Shown here piece by piece: positions 16,728-23,965 of a DNA stretch of 40,312 nucleotides. Where the stretch lies: positions 1-40,312 of the forward strand of contig NZ_JADOGI010000090.1 of assembly GCF_015645445.1 (NCBI RefSeq), read 5' to 3'. The notes beneath the pieces are model-generated. The model worked only from the letters and a program-made list of their open reading frames with translations, did not search any database and had not been told where the DNA came from. Both the position numbers and the translations under genes were made by a program. Position 1 is the stretch's first letter, and every line of letters starts with the position of its first letter. Origin of the DNA: Nonomuraea cypriaca. GTDB taxonomy: Bacteria > Actinomycetota > Actinomycetes > Streptosporangiales > Streptosporangiaceae.

Positions 16728-18040
16728 CCGGCCTGCTCGACGGCCGCCCAGGCGTCGATCTCGGCCTGGAGCCGCTCGCTCTCGTCCGGCCGCCAGCCGG
16801 TGGGCGTGGTCGAGTAGACGCCGGCGGAGTACTTGCTCAGGGCGCCGCCGTTCGCCCCGACCAGCCCGTACGCGCCGGGCATCGCGCGCAGCCGGTGCGC
16901 CGTCTCGGCGATCGCGTGCATGGAGTAGTTGTTGCCCGCGCCCCCGAAGAAGGGCAGGCCACCGGTGACCGTCAGCTCCCGTGACCCGTCCACCGGCAGT
17001 CCGAGGCCGTCGCAGACATTGGTCACGGCGATGGGGAAGCAACTGTAGAGATCGATGGCCGCCAGGTCGGCGGCGTCGATCCCGGCCAGGTCGAGCGCGT
17101 GTGTGACGGCCAGTACGGCAGCCGGCGCGGCACTGAGGTCGGCCCGGTCGAGCAGAGCGCGTTCGCGCAGGTCGGTGTGGCCGTGCAGGAACACCCAGCG
17201 GTCCTCCGAGACGCCGAGCCGGCGGGCGGCGGCCACGGACGTCAGCAGGACGGCCGCCCCCTGGTTGACCTTCTCCCTGGCGACGATGTAGCGGGTGTAC
17301 GGGTCGGCGATCACGCGGTTCCGCTCGCTGGGCGTGACGAGCTCCGCCGCGCCGCGCTCGGTGGGGGCGGCGGCGTGCGGGTTGGCCGCGGCGACCTTGG
17401 TGAACGGGGCGAACAGGGCGCCCATGCCAGCGGCGTACTCCTGCCTGGTCTGCGCCAGCCGGGCGCGGCGGGCGTTCTCGAAGAGCGCGTACTGGCTGGG
17501 CGCGTCCGTCAGGCCGTGGGCGGCCTCGAACGCCGATCCGAGACCCTCCAGCCCGTACCCCCTGTCCTCCAGGTCGCCGTCGGCGGTCTCGCTGAAGTCC
17601 GGCCGGTCCTCGGACGCCGCCCAGTGCCGCACGGTGGAGATGGCCTCGGATCCGAAGAGGAGAGCGACCTCCGCCGTACCCGCCGCGATCGCCGCGGCCA
17701 GCTCGTTGACCAGGTGCTGGGGACCCTGACCGCCGGCCACCTCCAGGATCGCCCGGCGCGGGGCCGCGCCCACGCGGCCGGCGACCGAGCGGGGGTAGTT
17801 GTTCGACCGGCCGAGCGGCGCGGGAACGCCGGGCACCGAGATCTCGAACTGCCGCACCCCCGCCACCGTGTCGATGTCCGCCGCGACGTCCGCGCCGCTG
17901 TCGGTGATGGCCTCCCGCGCCGCCGCTGCGGCCAGCTCGACCGGGGATCGGCGCAGGTAGCCCGGCTCGCCGATCCGCTCCGACGCCTGCCCTGCTCCCA
18001 CGAGAACCGGCGTCCGTGGGTTGATCTCCGGAAATGCCAT
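16502..18040 (-). CDS. Thiolase-superfamily acetyl-CoA acetyltransferase-like enzyme
   Basis: About 512 residues. It opens RTPVLVGAGQASERIGEPG and contains HLVNELAAAIAAGTAEVALL, DLYSCFPIAV (a candidate active-site Cys) and GGLPFFGGAGNNYSMHAIAE, where the SMH histidine matches the SCP2/acetyl-CoA acetyltransferase subgroup of thiolases. It probably cleaves or forms a C-C bond on an acyl-CoA (lipid or steroid-type degradation); substrate unknown. Starts: GTG 18046, ATG 18043 and ATG 18040 are adjacent. GGGAG upstream is best spaced for 18040. It ends on the 20-bp repeat shared with the response-regulator gene, so its last residues may differ from those of orthologues. Confidence 0.82.
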   Translation of the reverse strand: MAFPEINPRTPVLVGAGQASERIGEPGYLRRSPVELAAAAAREAITDSGADVAADIDTVAGVRQFEISVPGVPAPLGRSNNYPRSVAGRVGAAPRRAILEVAGGQGPQHLVNELAAAIAAGTAEVALLFGSEAISTVRHWAASEDRPDFSETADGDLEDRGYGLEGLGSAFEAAHGLTDAPSQYALFENARRARLAQTRQEYAAGMGALFAPFTKVAAANPHAAAPTERGAAELVTPSERNRVIADPYTRYIVAREKVNQGAAVLLTSVAAARRLGVSEDRWVFLHGHTDLRERALLDRADLSAAPAAVLAVTHALDLAGIDAADLAAIDLYSCFPIAVTNVCDGLGLPVDGSRELTVTGGLPFFGGAGNNYSMHAIAETAHRLRAMPGAYGLVGANGGALSKYSAGVYSTTPTGWRPDESERLQAEIDAWAAVEQAGQADGWGTIETYTVKHRRDGRRTGIVVGRLAADGRRFLAMADDDETLELLGADEPVGARIRVRSTASGVNVAGIG

Positions 18041-18114
18041 CATCACGCTCCCGCTGGTGCCCGCGCCGCCAACCGCCGCTGGCCGTGCCGATATTTCGTG
18101 CCGCTACCAAGCCA

Positions 18115-18135
18115 CTAGTAAGGCGCGCTAGTAAG
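18115..18135. promoter_or_regulatory. Direct repeat CTAGTAAG upstream of the thiolase gene
   Basis: CTAGTAAG occurs at 18115-18122 and 18128-18135 (13-base period), followed by CCGACAT twice at a 10-base period, 75-110 bases upstream of the thiolase start. These are candidate regulator sites; no binding protein is assigned. Confidence 0.35.
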
Positions 18136-18312
18136 CCGACATTTACCGACATCTTCTCTGGGCGCGCGCCTCAACGCATCAGGGGGATCACGCCCTGGAC
18201 GCTTCGCATGCCGTACGCCCCCGTTGGCGGCGGCCCCGTCGCGGCCATCGTGCCAGATCGTTTTTTAGGGGTAGTTGCGGCGACAGGTGATGATGTGCAC
18301 CACAATGGGGTG

Positions 18313-19713
18313 ATGGCATACCCGCCGCAACCTCAGCCCCATGGGCACAGGGGGCAGCAGGAGCAGCAAGGGTACGGTCCGCCATCAGGCCAGAACACCC
18401 CGCCGCCCGGCTACGGTCCCCCACAGGCCCCGGGCCAACAGACACCCGGCCAGCCCAGCCAACAGGGCCAGTACGGCCAACCCGGTCAACAGCCCCAGCC
18501 CAGCCAGTACGGCCAACCCGGCCAACCCGGCCAACAAGGCCAGCCGGGATACGGGCCGCACCCCGGCCAAGGCGCCCCACCATCCGGACACGAACTACCA
18601 TCCGGCCCCGCGACTCCCCCACCCGCCTACGGACAGCCCCCCGGCCAGGGCCCCAGGTCATACGATCAAGGCGCAGGGCAGCACGGGCCAACGCAGTACG
18701 GCCAAGGCGCTGGCCGGTACGGCCAGGCCCCAACGCAGTACGGGCAGGGCGGACAGCACGGCCAAGGCGCAGGACAGTACGGCCAAGGCGCAGGACAGTA
18801 CGGGCAGGGCGCAGGGCAGTACGGGCAAGGTCCCGCGCAGTACGGGCAGGACGCAGGGCAGTACCAAGCAGGGCAGTACCAACAGGGCCCCTATGGTCAG
18901 GGGCCGGGGCAGTATGGCTACGGGAACCAGCCGGGGTCACCGCCCTCGATGCCCTACGGTTCCCCGCCACCCGGCAACCGCAACGCCGTGCTCATCGGCG
19001 TGATCGTCGCCCTGTCGGTGCTCCTCGTGGGCGGCGGCGCGTTCGGCGCGTACGCCTACGTCAACGCCCCGGGCCCGATGACCACCGTCGCCCAGCCGAG
19101 CACCCCGCCGTCCGCCCCGCCGTCCGTGCCGCCGTCCGCCCCGCCATCGTCCGCGCCACCATCGGCCGCGCCGACGGACACCCCCGAGGCCGAGCCCACC
19201 GAGCCGTCCACCACGCCCGCCGAAAGCACCGAGGCCAGATCACCGCTCACCCACACCGAGTTCGACGACTGGAAGTTGGACCTGGGAGACCTGAACTACG
19301 AGGCGGTCAAGGTCGGCGGCTGGACGTACGACTCGTGCGACCCGGTGGACGCGGAGGGCGTGCTGGCCGACAACGGGTGCGAGAGAGGCGTCCAGCTCGC
19401 GTACTCCGCCTATGGCGGGTCCATCAAGGCGGCGCAGATCATCGTGTCGTTCCCCAGCGGCAATGCCGCCAAGACCGCCGCCTCCCGGCTGGCCAAGCTC
19501 ACCTCCGACGCGTTGATCTATCGTAGGAGCGCCACCCACAACACCTACACGTACGGCAAGGTCCGCTCGGGCGCGTACAAGAACTACCTGGTCGCCACGG
19601 TCGTCACCGCCACCAAGGCGGGGAGCTCCAAGGCCTCGAAGTTCCACCAGTACCTGCAGGCCGACCGCGGCCTCTTCCTCCTCATGCGACGCGACAACGT
19701 CGTCACCAGTTAG
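18313..19713 (+). CDS. Q/G/Y/P-rich membrane-anchored protein (paralogue 1)
   Basis: 466 residues. Residues 1-215 are low-complexity (Gln, Gly, Pro, Tyr) and include a run of YGQGAGQ heptads. One transmembrane helix (~220-245; NAVLIGVIVALSVLLVGGGA) is followed by a Pro/Ser/Ala/Thr linker (APPSVPPSAPPS type), then a globular C-terminal domain (~315-466). That domain has SPLTHTEFDDWKLDLGDL, two cysteines (YDSCDPVDAEGVLADNGC) likely to form a disulfide, and KAAQIIVSFPSGNAAKTAAS. The topology suggests a cytoplasmic disordered tail and an extracellular domain. Function unknown. It is a tandem paralogue of the next gene. The ATG at 18313 is preceded by GGGGTG within a small hairpin. Confidence 0.8.
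   Translation: MAYPPQPQPHGHRGQQEQQGYGPPSGQNTPPPGYGPPQAPGQQTPGQPSQQGQYGQPGQQPQPSQYGQPGQPGQQGQPGYGPHPGQGAPPSGHELPSGPATPPPAYGQPPGQGPRSYDQGAGQHGPTQYGQGAGRYGQAPTQYGQGGQHGQGAGQYGQGAGQYGQGAGQYGQGPAQYGQDAGQYQAGQYQQGPYGQGPGQYGYGNQPGSPPSMPYGSPPPGNRNAVLIGVIVALSVLLVGGGAFGAYAYVNAPGPMTTVAQPSTPPSAPPSVPPSAPPSSAPPSAAPTDTPEAEPTEPSTTPAESTEARSPLTHTEFDDWKLDLGDLNYEAVKVGGWTYDSCDPVDAEGVLADNGCERGVQLAYSAYGGSIKAAQIIVSFPSGNAAKTAASRLAKLTSDALIYRRSATHNTYTYGKVRSGAYKNYLVATVVTATKAGSSKASKFHQYLQADRGLFLLMRRDNVVTS
18761..18865 (+). repeat. 21-bp coding tandem repeat (heptapeptide array), five units
   Basis: Units of 21 bases start at 18761, 18782, 18803, 18824 and 18845. The first two are identical and the rest differ at a few positions. 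They encode YGQGAGQ-type heptads. More degenerate copies flank the array (about 18667-18923). The array is in frame, so copy-number change would lengthen or shorten the disordered tail without breaking the gene. Confidence 0.85.
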
Positions 19714-19717
19714 CCCG

Positions 19718-19769
19718 TTTTTGTGGGGTAGTTGGGGCGCTTGGTGATGATGTGCCCCACAATGGGGTA
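19718..19769 (+). promoter_or_regulatory. Conserved leader with start-proximal hairpin, shared by both Q/G/Y-rich genes
   Basis: The ~50 bases before paralogue 2 closely match those before paralogue 1 (18265-18312). They share TTTTT, GGGGTAGTTG, GGTGATGATGTGC and CACAATGGGGT. In paralogue 2, CCCCA-CAA-TGGGG (19755-19767) forms a five-base-pair hairpin that includes the only GGGG near the start codon. Paralogue 1 has the same fold with one mismatch. This may be a translational control element, or only a relic of duplication. Confidence 0.4.
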
Positions 19770-20951
19770 ATGGCATATCCCCCGCAGCCTCCGGAGCCTC
19801 AGCCCTACCCCCAAGGGCCATGGGGGCAGCAGGGATACGGCCCCCCGCAGGGCCCCGGCCCCACCGGCCGGCAGGGATACGGCCCTCAGCCCGGCCAAGG
19901 CGCTCCCCCGCCCGGCTACGGCCAGCAGCCCAACGGCCCCTCGCCATACGGCCAAGGACCGCAACACGGCCAGAGCACATACGGCCAGGGCGCATACGGC
20001 GAAGGCGCACCTCAAAACGGCCAAGGCGCATACGGCGAAGGCCCCTCTCAATACGGCCAGGGCGCACCTCAAAACGGCCAAGGCGCATACGGCGAAGGCC
20101 CCTCTCAATACGGCCAGGGCGCACCTCAAAACGGCCAGGGCGCGTACGGACAGGGCGCATCGCAATACGGCCAGGGCGCGGGCCAGTACGGCTACGGGAC
20201 CCAGCCCGGTACGCCGTACGGCACCCCACCGCCCGCCACCCGCAACAACGCCGTGCTCATCAGCGTGATCGCCGCCGTCGCGGTGGTCGTCCTGGGCGGC
20301 GGCGCGTACGGCGCCTACGCCTACCTCAGCGCCCCGGGCCCCGCCCCGAACATCACGATGCCGACCGTGTCCAGCATCCCGCCGCAGTCCGACCCCCCGT
20401 CGTCCCTCCCGACGGAATCCCCCGAGAGCGAGCCGTCCCCCACCGACAGCCCGTCCACCTCGAACCGCACCGAACCAGGATCGCCACTCGCCCACACCGA
20501 GTTCAAGGACTGGAACTTCGGTCTGGGCGACGTGAAGTTCGATGCGAAGAAGGTCGGCGGGTGGACGTACGACTCGTGCGACCCGGTGGACGGCGAGGGC
20601 GTGCTGGCCGACAACGAGTGCGAGAGCGCCGTCCAGGTCGCGTACTCCGCCGACGACGGGGCCATCAAGGCGGCGCAGATCATGATGTCGTTCCCCAGTG
20701 AGCAGACCGCCAAGACCACCGCCTCCCGGCTGGCCAAGCTCACCTCCGACGCGGTGCTCTGGCGCCAGAGCACCACCCACAGCACGTACGCGTACGGCAA
20801 GATCCGCTCGGGCTCGGCCAAGAATTACGTGGTCGTCACAGTGGTCACCGCCACCAAGGCGGCCAGTTCCAAGGCCCCGAAGTTCCACTCCTTCCTGCAG
20901 GCCGACCACGCCAACTACTTCCTCATGCGCGACCTGCGCGTCCCCAGCTAG
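19770..20951 (+). CDS. Q/G/Y/P-rich membrane-anchored protein (paralogue 2)
   Basis: 393 residues with the same architecture as the preceding gene. There is a disordered N-terminus (residues ~1-155) with 19-residue repeats of NGQGAYGEGPSQYGQGAP type, one transmembrane helix (~160-185; NAVLISVIAAVAVVVLGGGA), a short Pro/Ser/Thr linker and a C-terminal domain (~245-393). That domain is clearly homologous to paralogue 1 (TEFKDWNFGLGDVKFDAKKV; both cysteines kept in YDSCDPVDGEGVLADNEC). Repeat unit and copy number differ from paralogue 1, so the arrays expanded independently. Function unknown. An in-frame GTG at 19752 is an alternative start. Its stop overlaps the stop of the convergent AraC gene in a shared CTAG. 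Confidence 0.8.
   Translation: MAYPPQPPEPQPYPQGPWGQQGYGPPQGPGPTGRQGYGPQPGQGAPPPGYGQQPNGPSPYGQGPQHGQSTYGQGAYGEGAPQNGQGAYGEGPSQYGQGAPQNGQGAYGEGPSQYGQGAPQNGQGAYGQGASQYGQGAGQYGYGTQPGTPYGTPPPATRNNAVLISVIAAVAVVVLGGGAYGAYAYLSAPGPAPNITMPTVSSIPPQSDPPSSLPTESPESEPSPTDSPSTSNRTEPGSPLAHTEFKDWNFGLGDVKFDAKKVGGWTYDSCDPVDGEGVLADNECESAVQVAYSADDGAIKAAQIMMSFPSEQTAKTTASRLAKLTSDAVLWRQSTTHSTYAYGKIRSGSAKNYVVVTVVTATKAASSKAPKFHSFLQADHANYFLMRDLRVPS
20004..20174 (+). repeat. 57-bp coding tandem repeat, three units
   Basis: Units start at 20004, 20061 and 20118. The first two are identical over all 57 bases; the third diverges after about 20 bases. They encode a 19-residue repeat (GAPQNGQGAYGEGPSQYGQ). Perfect identity of two units indicates recent duplication or ongoing homogenisation. 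Confidence 0.9.
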
Positions 20952-22033
20952 ACCCGGCGAGGGACCCCGAGCGCCGGTTCGAGGAGGGGTACCGGTGCCG
21001 GTTCAAGGACGGGTACCGGTGCCGGTTCAAGGACGGGTACCGGTGCCGGTTCAAGGACGGGTACCGGTGCCGGTTCAAGGACGGTCAGGCCGCAGGCGCG
21101 GCGGTACTCGCCGGGTGGTAACCCGTACGCCGTCCGGAACAACCGGTTGAACCGCGTGGCGTCGGGAAAGCCCCAGCGCGCCCCCGTGGCGCGCACCGGC
21201 CGCTCGGACAGCGCCGGGTCGAGCAGGTCGCGCCGGCAGCGCTCCAGCCTGCGCCGCCTGATCCAGTCGGCCACGCCGCAGCCCTGGGACTCGAAGAGCT
21301 TGTACAGGTAGCGCAGCGAGATGTGGTGGGCCTCGGCGACGCGGGCGGGTGACAGGCCGGGGTCGCCGAGCCGTTCCTCCACGTACGTCTGGATGCGCGT
21401 CAGCAGCGCCCGCGTACGGGTGGGCGGCGGCGCCACATCGGCCCGGTCCATGCGGGTGGCCAGCGCCACGGCGAGCAGGTCGAGCAGCGCCGTGCTGAGG
21501 CGTACCCCGTCGGCCGTGCCCGAGATGTCGTCGAGGCAGCCGGGCAGCCGCGCGATGAGCGACCCGACCAGCGCTGGCACGCCCTCGTCCCCCTCGATGG
21601 GCACGTCGGCCACCTCCGCCACCGCCTCCTCGGGCAGCGGCAGCAGCTCCTTCGGGAACGCCACGCAGACGGCCCGCCTGGCCGGGAACACGCAGCGGTA
21701 CGGCCGCGCCGGATCGGTCACCACGAACTGGCCGGGCCCGAGCAGGACCTCCCGACCTCCCTTGATCGCCATGGTGCGCCCCCGCGTCACCATGAAGACC
21801 GTGTACTGGCCGGCGGCCCGCTCGGACGGCCTGCCCCGGGCCTGGCCCGGGCTCCTGTCGCACACTTCGGCGACCCCCACCTGACCCAGCCGGCCCAGCG
21901 TCAGCTCGCTGCTGAACGACGGCTGGCCGTCGTAGTGGAGGTCCATCGGGGTGAAGGACTCGTTGACGATGTCCTGCCAGTAGTCGAAGCGCGAGGACAC
22001 CGGTACGTCCTCCGCGCGATAGCGCACACGCAT
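20948..22033 (-). CDS. AraC-family regulator with repetitive C-terminal tail
   Basis: About 361 residues. The N-terminal sensing domain (~1-215) resembles the AraC-binding-like domain (VPVSSRFDYWQDIVNESFTP, GPGQFVVTDPARPYRCVFP). The C-terminal double helix-turn-helix (~220-320) has LSPARVAEAHHISLRYLYKL and WGFPDATRFNRLFRTAYGLPP. After the normal end (PPGEYRRACGL) comes a tail of about four VLEPAPVP octapeptides, then GVPRRV. The tail is not part of the family and comes from a 24-bp tandem repeat. It is divergent from the TRAP-like permease and could regulate it, although the GntR gene is the better candidate. The ATG at 22033 has GGGGAG nine bases upstream. Confidence 0.85.
   Translation of the reverse strand: MRVRYRAEDVPVSSRFDYWQDIVNESFTPMDLHYDGQPSFSSELTLGRLGQVGVAEVCDRSPGQARGRPSERAAGQYTVFMVTRGRTMAIKGGREVLLGPGQFVVTDPARPYRCVFPARRAVCVAFPKELLPLPEEAVAEVADVPIEGDEGVPALVGSLIARLPGCLDDISGTADGVRLSTALLDLLAVALATRMDRADVAPPPTRTRALLTRIQTYVEERLGDPGLSPARVAEAHHISLRYLYKLFESQGCGVADWIRRRRLERCRRDLLDPALSERPVRATGARWGFPDATRFNRLFRTAYGLPPGEYRRACGLTVLEPAPVPVLEPAPVPVLEPAPVPVLEPAPVPLLEPALGVPRRV
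20971..21086 (-). repeat. 24-bp tandem repeat in the 3' end of the AraC gene, ~4.8 copies
   Basis: Near-identical 24-base units begin at 20991, 21015, 21039 and 21063, each containing ACCGGTGCCGGTTCAAGG. A degenerate partial unit lies at 20971-20990. On the minus strand they encode VLEPAPVP octapeptides at the protein's C-terminus. Confidence 0.92.
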
Positions 22034-22182
22034 GATCGCTTGCTCCCCGTCAGGGCTCGCGTCCATTGCTTGTGAGTATGTGCCCCAACTCACGGCGCGT
22101 CTGCGCACTTGTACGCACTCGCCGGCGGAAATCCGCCCGGAAAGTCGGCGAGCGCGAGCCGTAGACAGGCCGAGAAGGAAAA

Positions 22183-22218
22183 CTATAGTATTTCATCCAT
22201 GTTGCGGCTGTACTATAC
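22183..22218. promoter_or_regulatory. Paired TATAGTA motifs upstream of TRAP-like operon (candidate GntR operator)
   Basis: CTATAGTATTT (22183-22193) and the inverted copy GTACTATACC (22210-22219) lie 55-90 bases before the TRAP gene start signals. The same core forms a perfect palindrome in front of the GntR/dehydrogenase pair at 24720-24730. One copy could also serve as a -10 hexamer (TATAGT). Confidence 0.5.
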
Positions 22219-22272
22219 CTGCCGGGGCCGCTTCACGCGGAAGACATCATGATGTAACCGAGGAGGCCCCCT

Positions 22273-22323
22273 GTGTCCCCCAGCAGCGCGTCGCCCGACG
22301 GCCCTGGACGGTGGTGTGGGTGA
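22273..22323 (+). other. Start signal out of frame with the TRAP gene: 16-codon leader peptide or frameshifted N-terminus
   Basis: GAGGAGG (22259-22265) precedes a GTG at 22273 with ideal spacing, but that frame ends after 16 codons at a TGA (22321-22323). The TGA overlaps a GTG in the permease frame as GTGA. Two readings fit: a leader peptide that translationally couples the permease, or one C missing from the C5 run at 22277-22281. Adding it gives a continuous N-terminus MSPQQRVARRPWTVVWV, which looks natural before a first membrane helix. Confidence 0.5.
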
Positions 22324-23666
22324 ACGCAATCTTCGCCCTGATCGCGTTCATCGCCGTCATCGTCGTCTGGAATGTCCTCTTCAAACGCAATATCGCCGAA
22401 TCGATGTTCGTCGGATTTCTCGCGTGCGCCGCTTTCGCCGGCTCCGACGCGCTCGTCGTGGGCTGGGAAAGCCTCGTGGAGGGCATGAAGTCCGAGGTGA
22501 CGTTCGCGGCACTGGCGTTCGTGTTCGTCAGCGAGTTGCTGACCGGCATCGGCCTCATCGGACGGCTGATCGACATCCTGAGCTCCATGCTCGGCCGCCG
22601 TAGGGGCGGCGCGCTCTACGCCGCCACGGTCGGCTCTGGCGCGTTCGGCGCGGTGGCCCACAACGGGGCCGCGATCGCCGCCACCATCGGGTCCATCGCC
22701 ATCCCCTGGATGAAGCGGTCGAAGACCAGCGGTGAGACGGCCGCCCTGGTCATCTCCGGCAACGCCGGGGTGGGGGCCACCTTCCCGTTCAGCGGCGCGT
22801 TCTTCCTGCTGCTCGCCGCTCCGACCGTCGCGCCCCGGCTGACCGCTGAGCAGATGATCGTCCCCATGTTCGTGGTGGCCGCGTGGACGGTGGTGATGCG
22901 GCTGATCGTCGCGTACGCGATCGTGCGCCGCCGCGGCGTGGACCGGATGGACCCCGCGGACGTCAAGCCGCTGGGCGCGACCGTGCGGGCGGGCTGGCCC
23001 TCGCTGCTGGTGCTGGCCGCGGTCGCGGTGCCGATCCTCGCCACCGCCGGGCCGACCGCCGAGTGGGTCGTGGGGCGCATCGGCGAGGACGCCGCGGGCG
23101 AGATCCCGGTGCTGTTCTGGTTGCCGATCTTCATGCTGGTCGTCGGCATGATCGTGGGTCACAGGAACCTGCCGCGCAGGGCCGCGGACTGGTGGTCGAT
23201 GCTCGGGGCGATCAGTCCCAAGTTCGCGATCGTGGGCATCACCATGATCTCGGCGTTCGCGGCCTCGGAGGCGCTGTCCACGCTGGGGCTCGGCGAGCAG
23301 CTCGCGCCGTTCATCGAGCGCATGCAGGGAGTCCCCGCGCTGGTCATGGTCATCGTCGTGGGCGTCATCGTGCTGCTCGTCTCGGGACCGCTGAGCACGA
23401 CCGCCACACTGGCGGCCGTCGGTTCCGTGGCGTTCCTGGCGCTCACCAGCGCGGGCGTCTCCGCGCACCTGGCCTACGCGGCGATCATCGTCTGGGCGAG
23501 CGCCGAGGGCTGCTCCCCGCCCGGCGCGCCCCCGCTCTACGTGGCCGCGGGCATCGCCGGCTGCGATCCCGTACGGATATTCAAGCCGGTCATCGGCTAT
23601 TACCTGGTCCCGTCGTTCCTCGCCGGAATCGTCGTGGCCATGAGCCTGATCTGGGTGCCGTTCTAG
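22320..23666 (+). CDS. TRAP-transporter large-permease-like protein (DctM-like)
   Basis: At least 448 residues with about 12 hydrophobic segments. It shows the DctM-type patterns VSELLTGIGLIGRLIDILSS, GAFGAVAHNGAAIAATIGSI followed by AIPWM, and near the end EGCSPPGAPPLYVAAGIAG with IFKPVIGYYLVP. TRAP permeases import organic acids by sodium coupling together with a binding protein; the locus suggests a tetronate-type sugar acid. No DctP binding-protein gene is adjacent. The given start is the GTG overlapping the leader stop. The true start may be the GTG at 22273 if a C is missing from the homopolymer. GTG codons at 22311 and 22314 are also possible. Confidence 0.78.
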   Translation: MNAIFALIAFIAVIVVWNVLFKRNIAESMFVGFLACAAFAGSDALVVGWESLVEGMKSEVTFAALAFVFVSELLTGIGLIGRLIDILSSMLGRRRGGALYAATVGSGAFGAVAHNGAAIAATIGSIAIPWMKRSKTSGETAALVISGNAGVGATFPFSGAFFLLLAAPTVAPRLTAEQMIVPMFVVAAWTVVMRLIVAYAIVRRRGVDRMDPADVKPLGATVRAGWPSLLVLAAVAVPILATAGPTAEWVVGRIGEDAAGEIPVLFWLPIFMLVVGMIVGHRNLPRRAADWWSMLGAISPKFAIVGITMISAFAASEALSTLGLGEQLAPFIERMQGVPALVMVIVVGVIVLLVSGPLSTTATLAAVGSVAFLALTSAGVSAHLAYAAIIVWASAEGCSPPGAPPLYVAAGIAGCDPVRIFKPVIGYYLVPSFLAGIVVAMSLIWVPF

Positions 23667-23675
23667 AAAGGGTGG

Positions 23676-23951
23676 ATGATGTACAGATTCCTGCTCAACG
23701 CGTTCCGTGTCACGCTGATCGCCTTCATGCTCGGCGGCCTGGTCGTCACGGTCTTCCAGATCATCGGAATTCTCATCGCGGACGGCGGCCTGACCTCCTA
23801 TTTCGGCGCGGACTTCGCCGACACGATATGCATCGTGGCGGGGCTGGCCGGGGTCTTCTCCTACCTTCAGCTCTACACGAAGGAAGGGCGCGCGGCCGCG
23901 CAGGGCCCGTCGGGGGACGAGGACACGGTCCCGGTCACCGTCCGGGAATGA
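23676..23951 (+). CDS. Small two-helix membrane protein, possible TRAP accessory subunit
   Basis: 91 residues. Two hydrophobic segments (~8-36; LIAFMLGGLVVTVFQIIGIL, and ~48-67; DTICIVAGLAGVFSYLQLY) precede a charged, acidic C-terminal tail (GDEDTVPVTVRE). It begins 9 bases after the permease stop, with AAAGGGTGG just upstream of ATG ATG (23676/23679), so it is co-translated. A normal TRAP small subunit (DctQ) has four helices and ~160 residues. This could be a reduced or analogous partner for the permease. No recognised family. Confidence 0.72.
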   Translation: MMYRFLLNAFRVTLIAFMLGGLVVTVFQIIGILIADGGLTSYFGADFADTICIVAGLAGVFSYLQLYTKEGRAAAQGPSGDEDTVPVTVRE

Positions 23952-23965
23952 GGAACGTGTGCCGG

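Noticed and set aside
16728..18034. Histidine kinase partner for the response regulator
   Set aside because: No kinase domain was found in any frame; the region is fully occupied by the thiolase gene on the other strand.
18667..18923. Possible CRISPR or non-coding satellite
   Set aside because: The 21-bp period keeps an open frame encoding heptads; there are no unique spacers.
20971..21086. Possible CRISPR array
   Set aside because: Repeats are directly tandem (24 bp) without spacers and are in frame inside the AraC gene.
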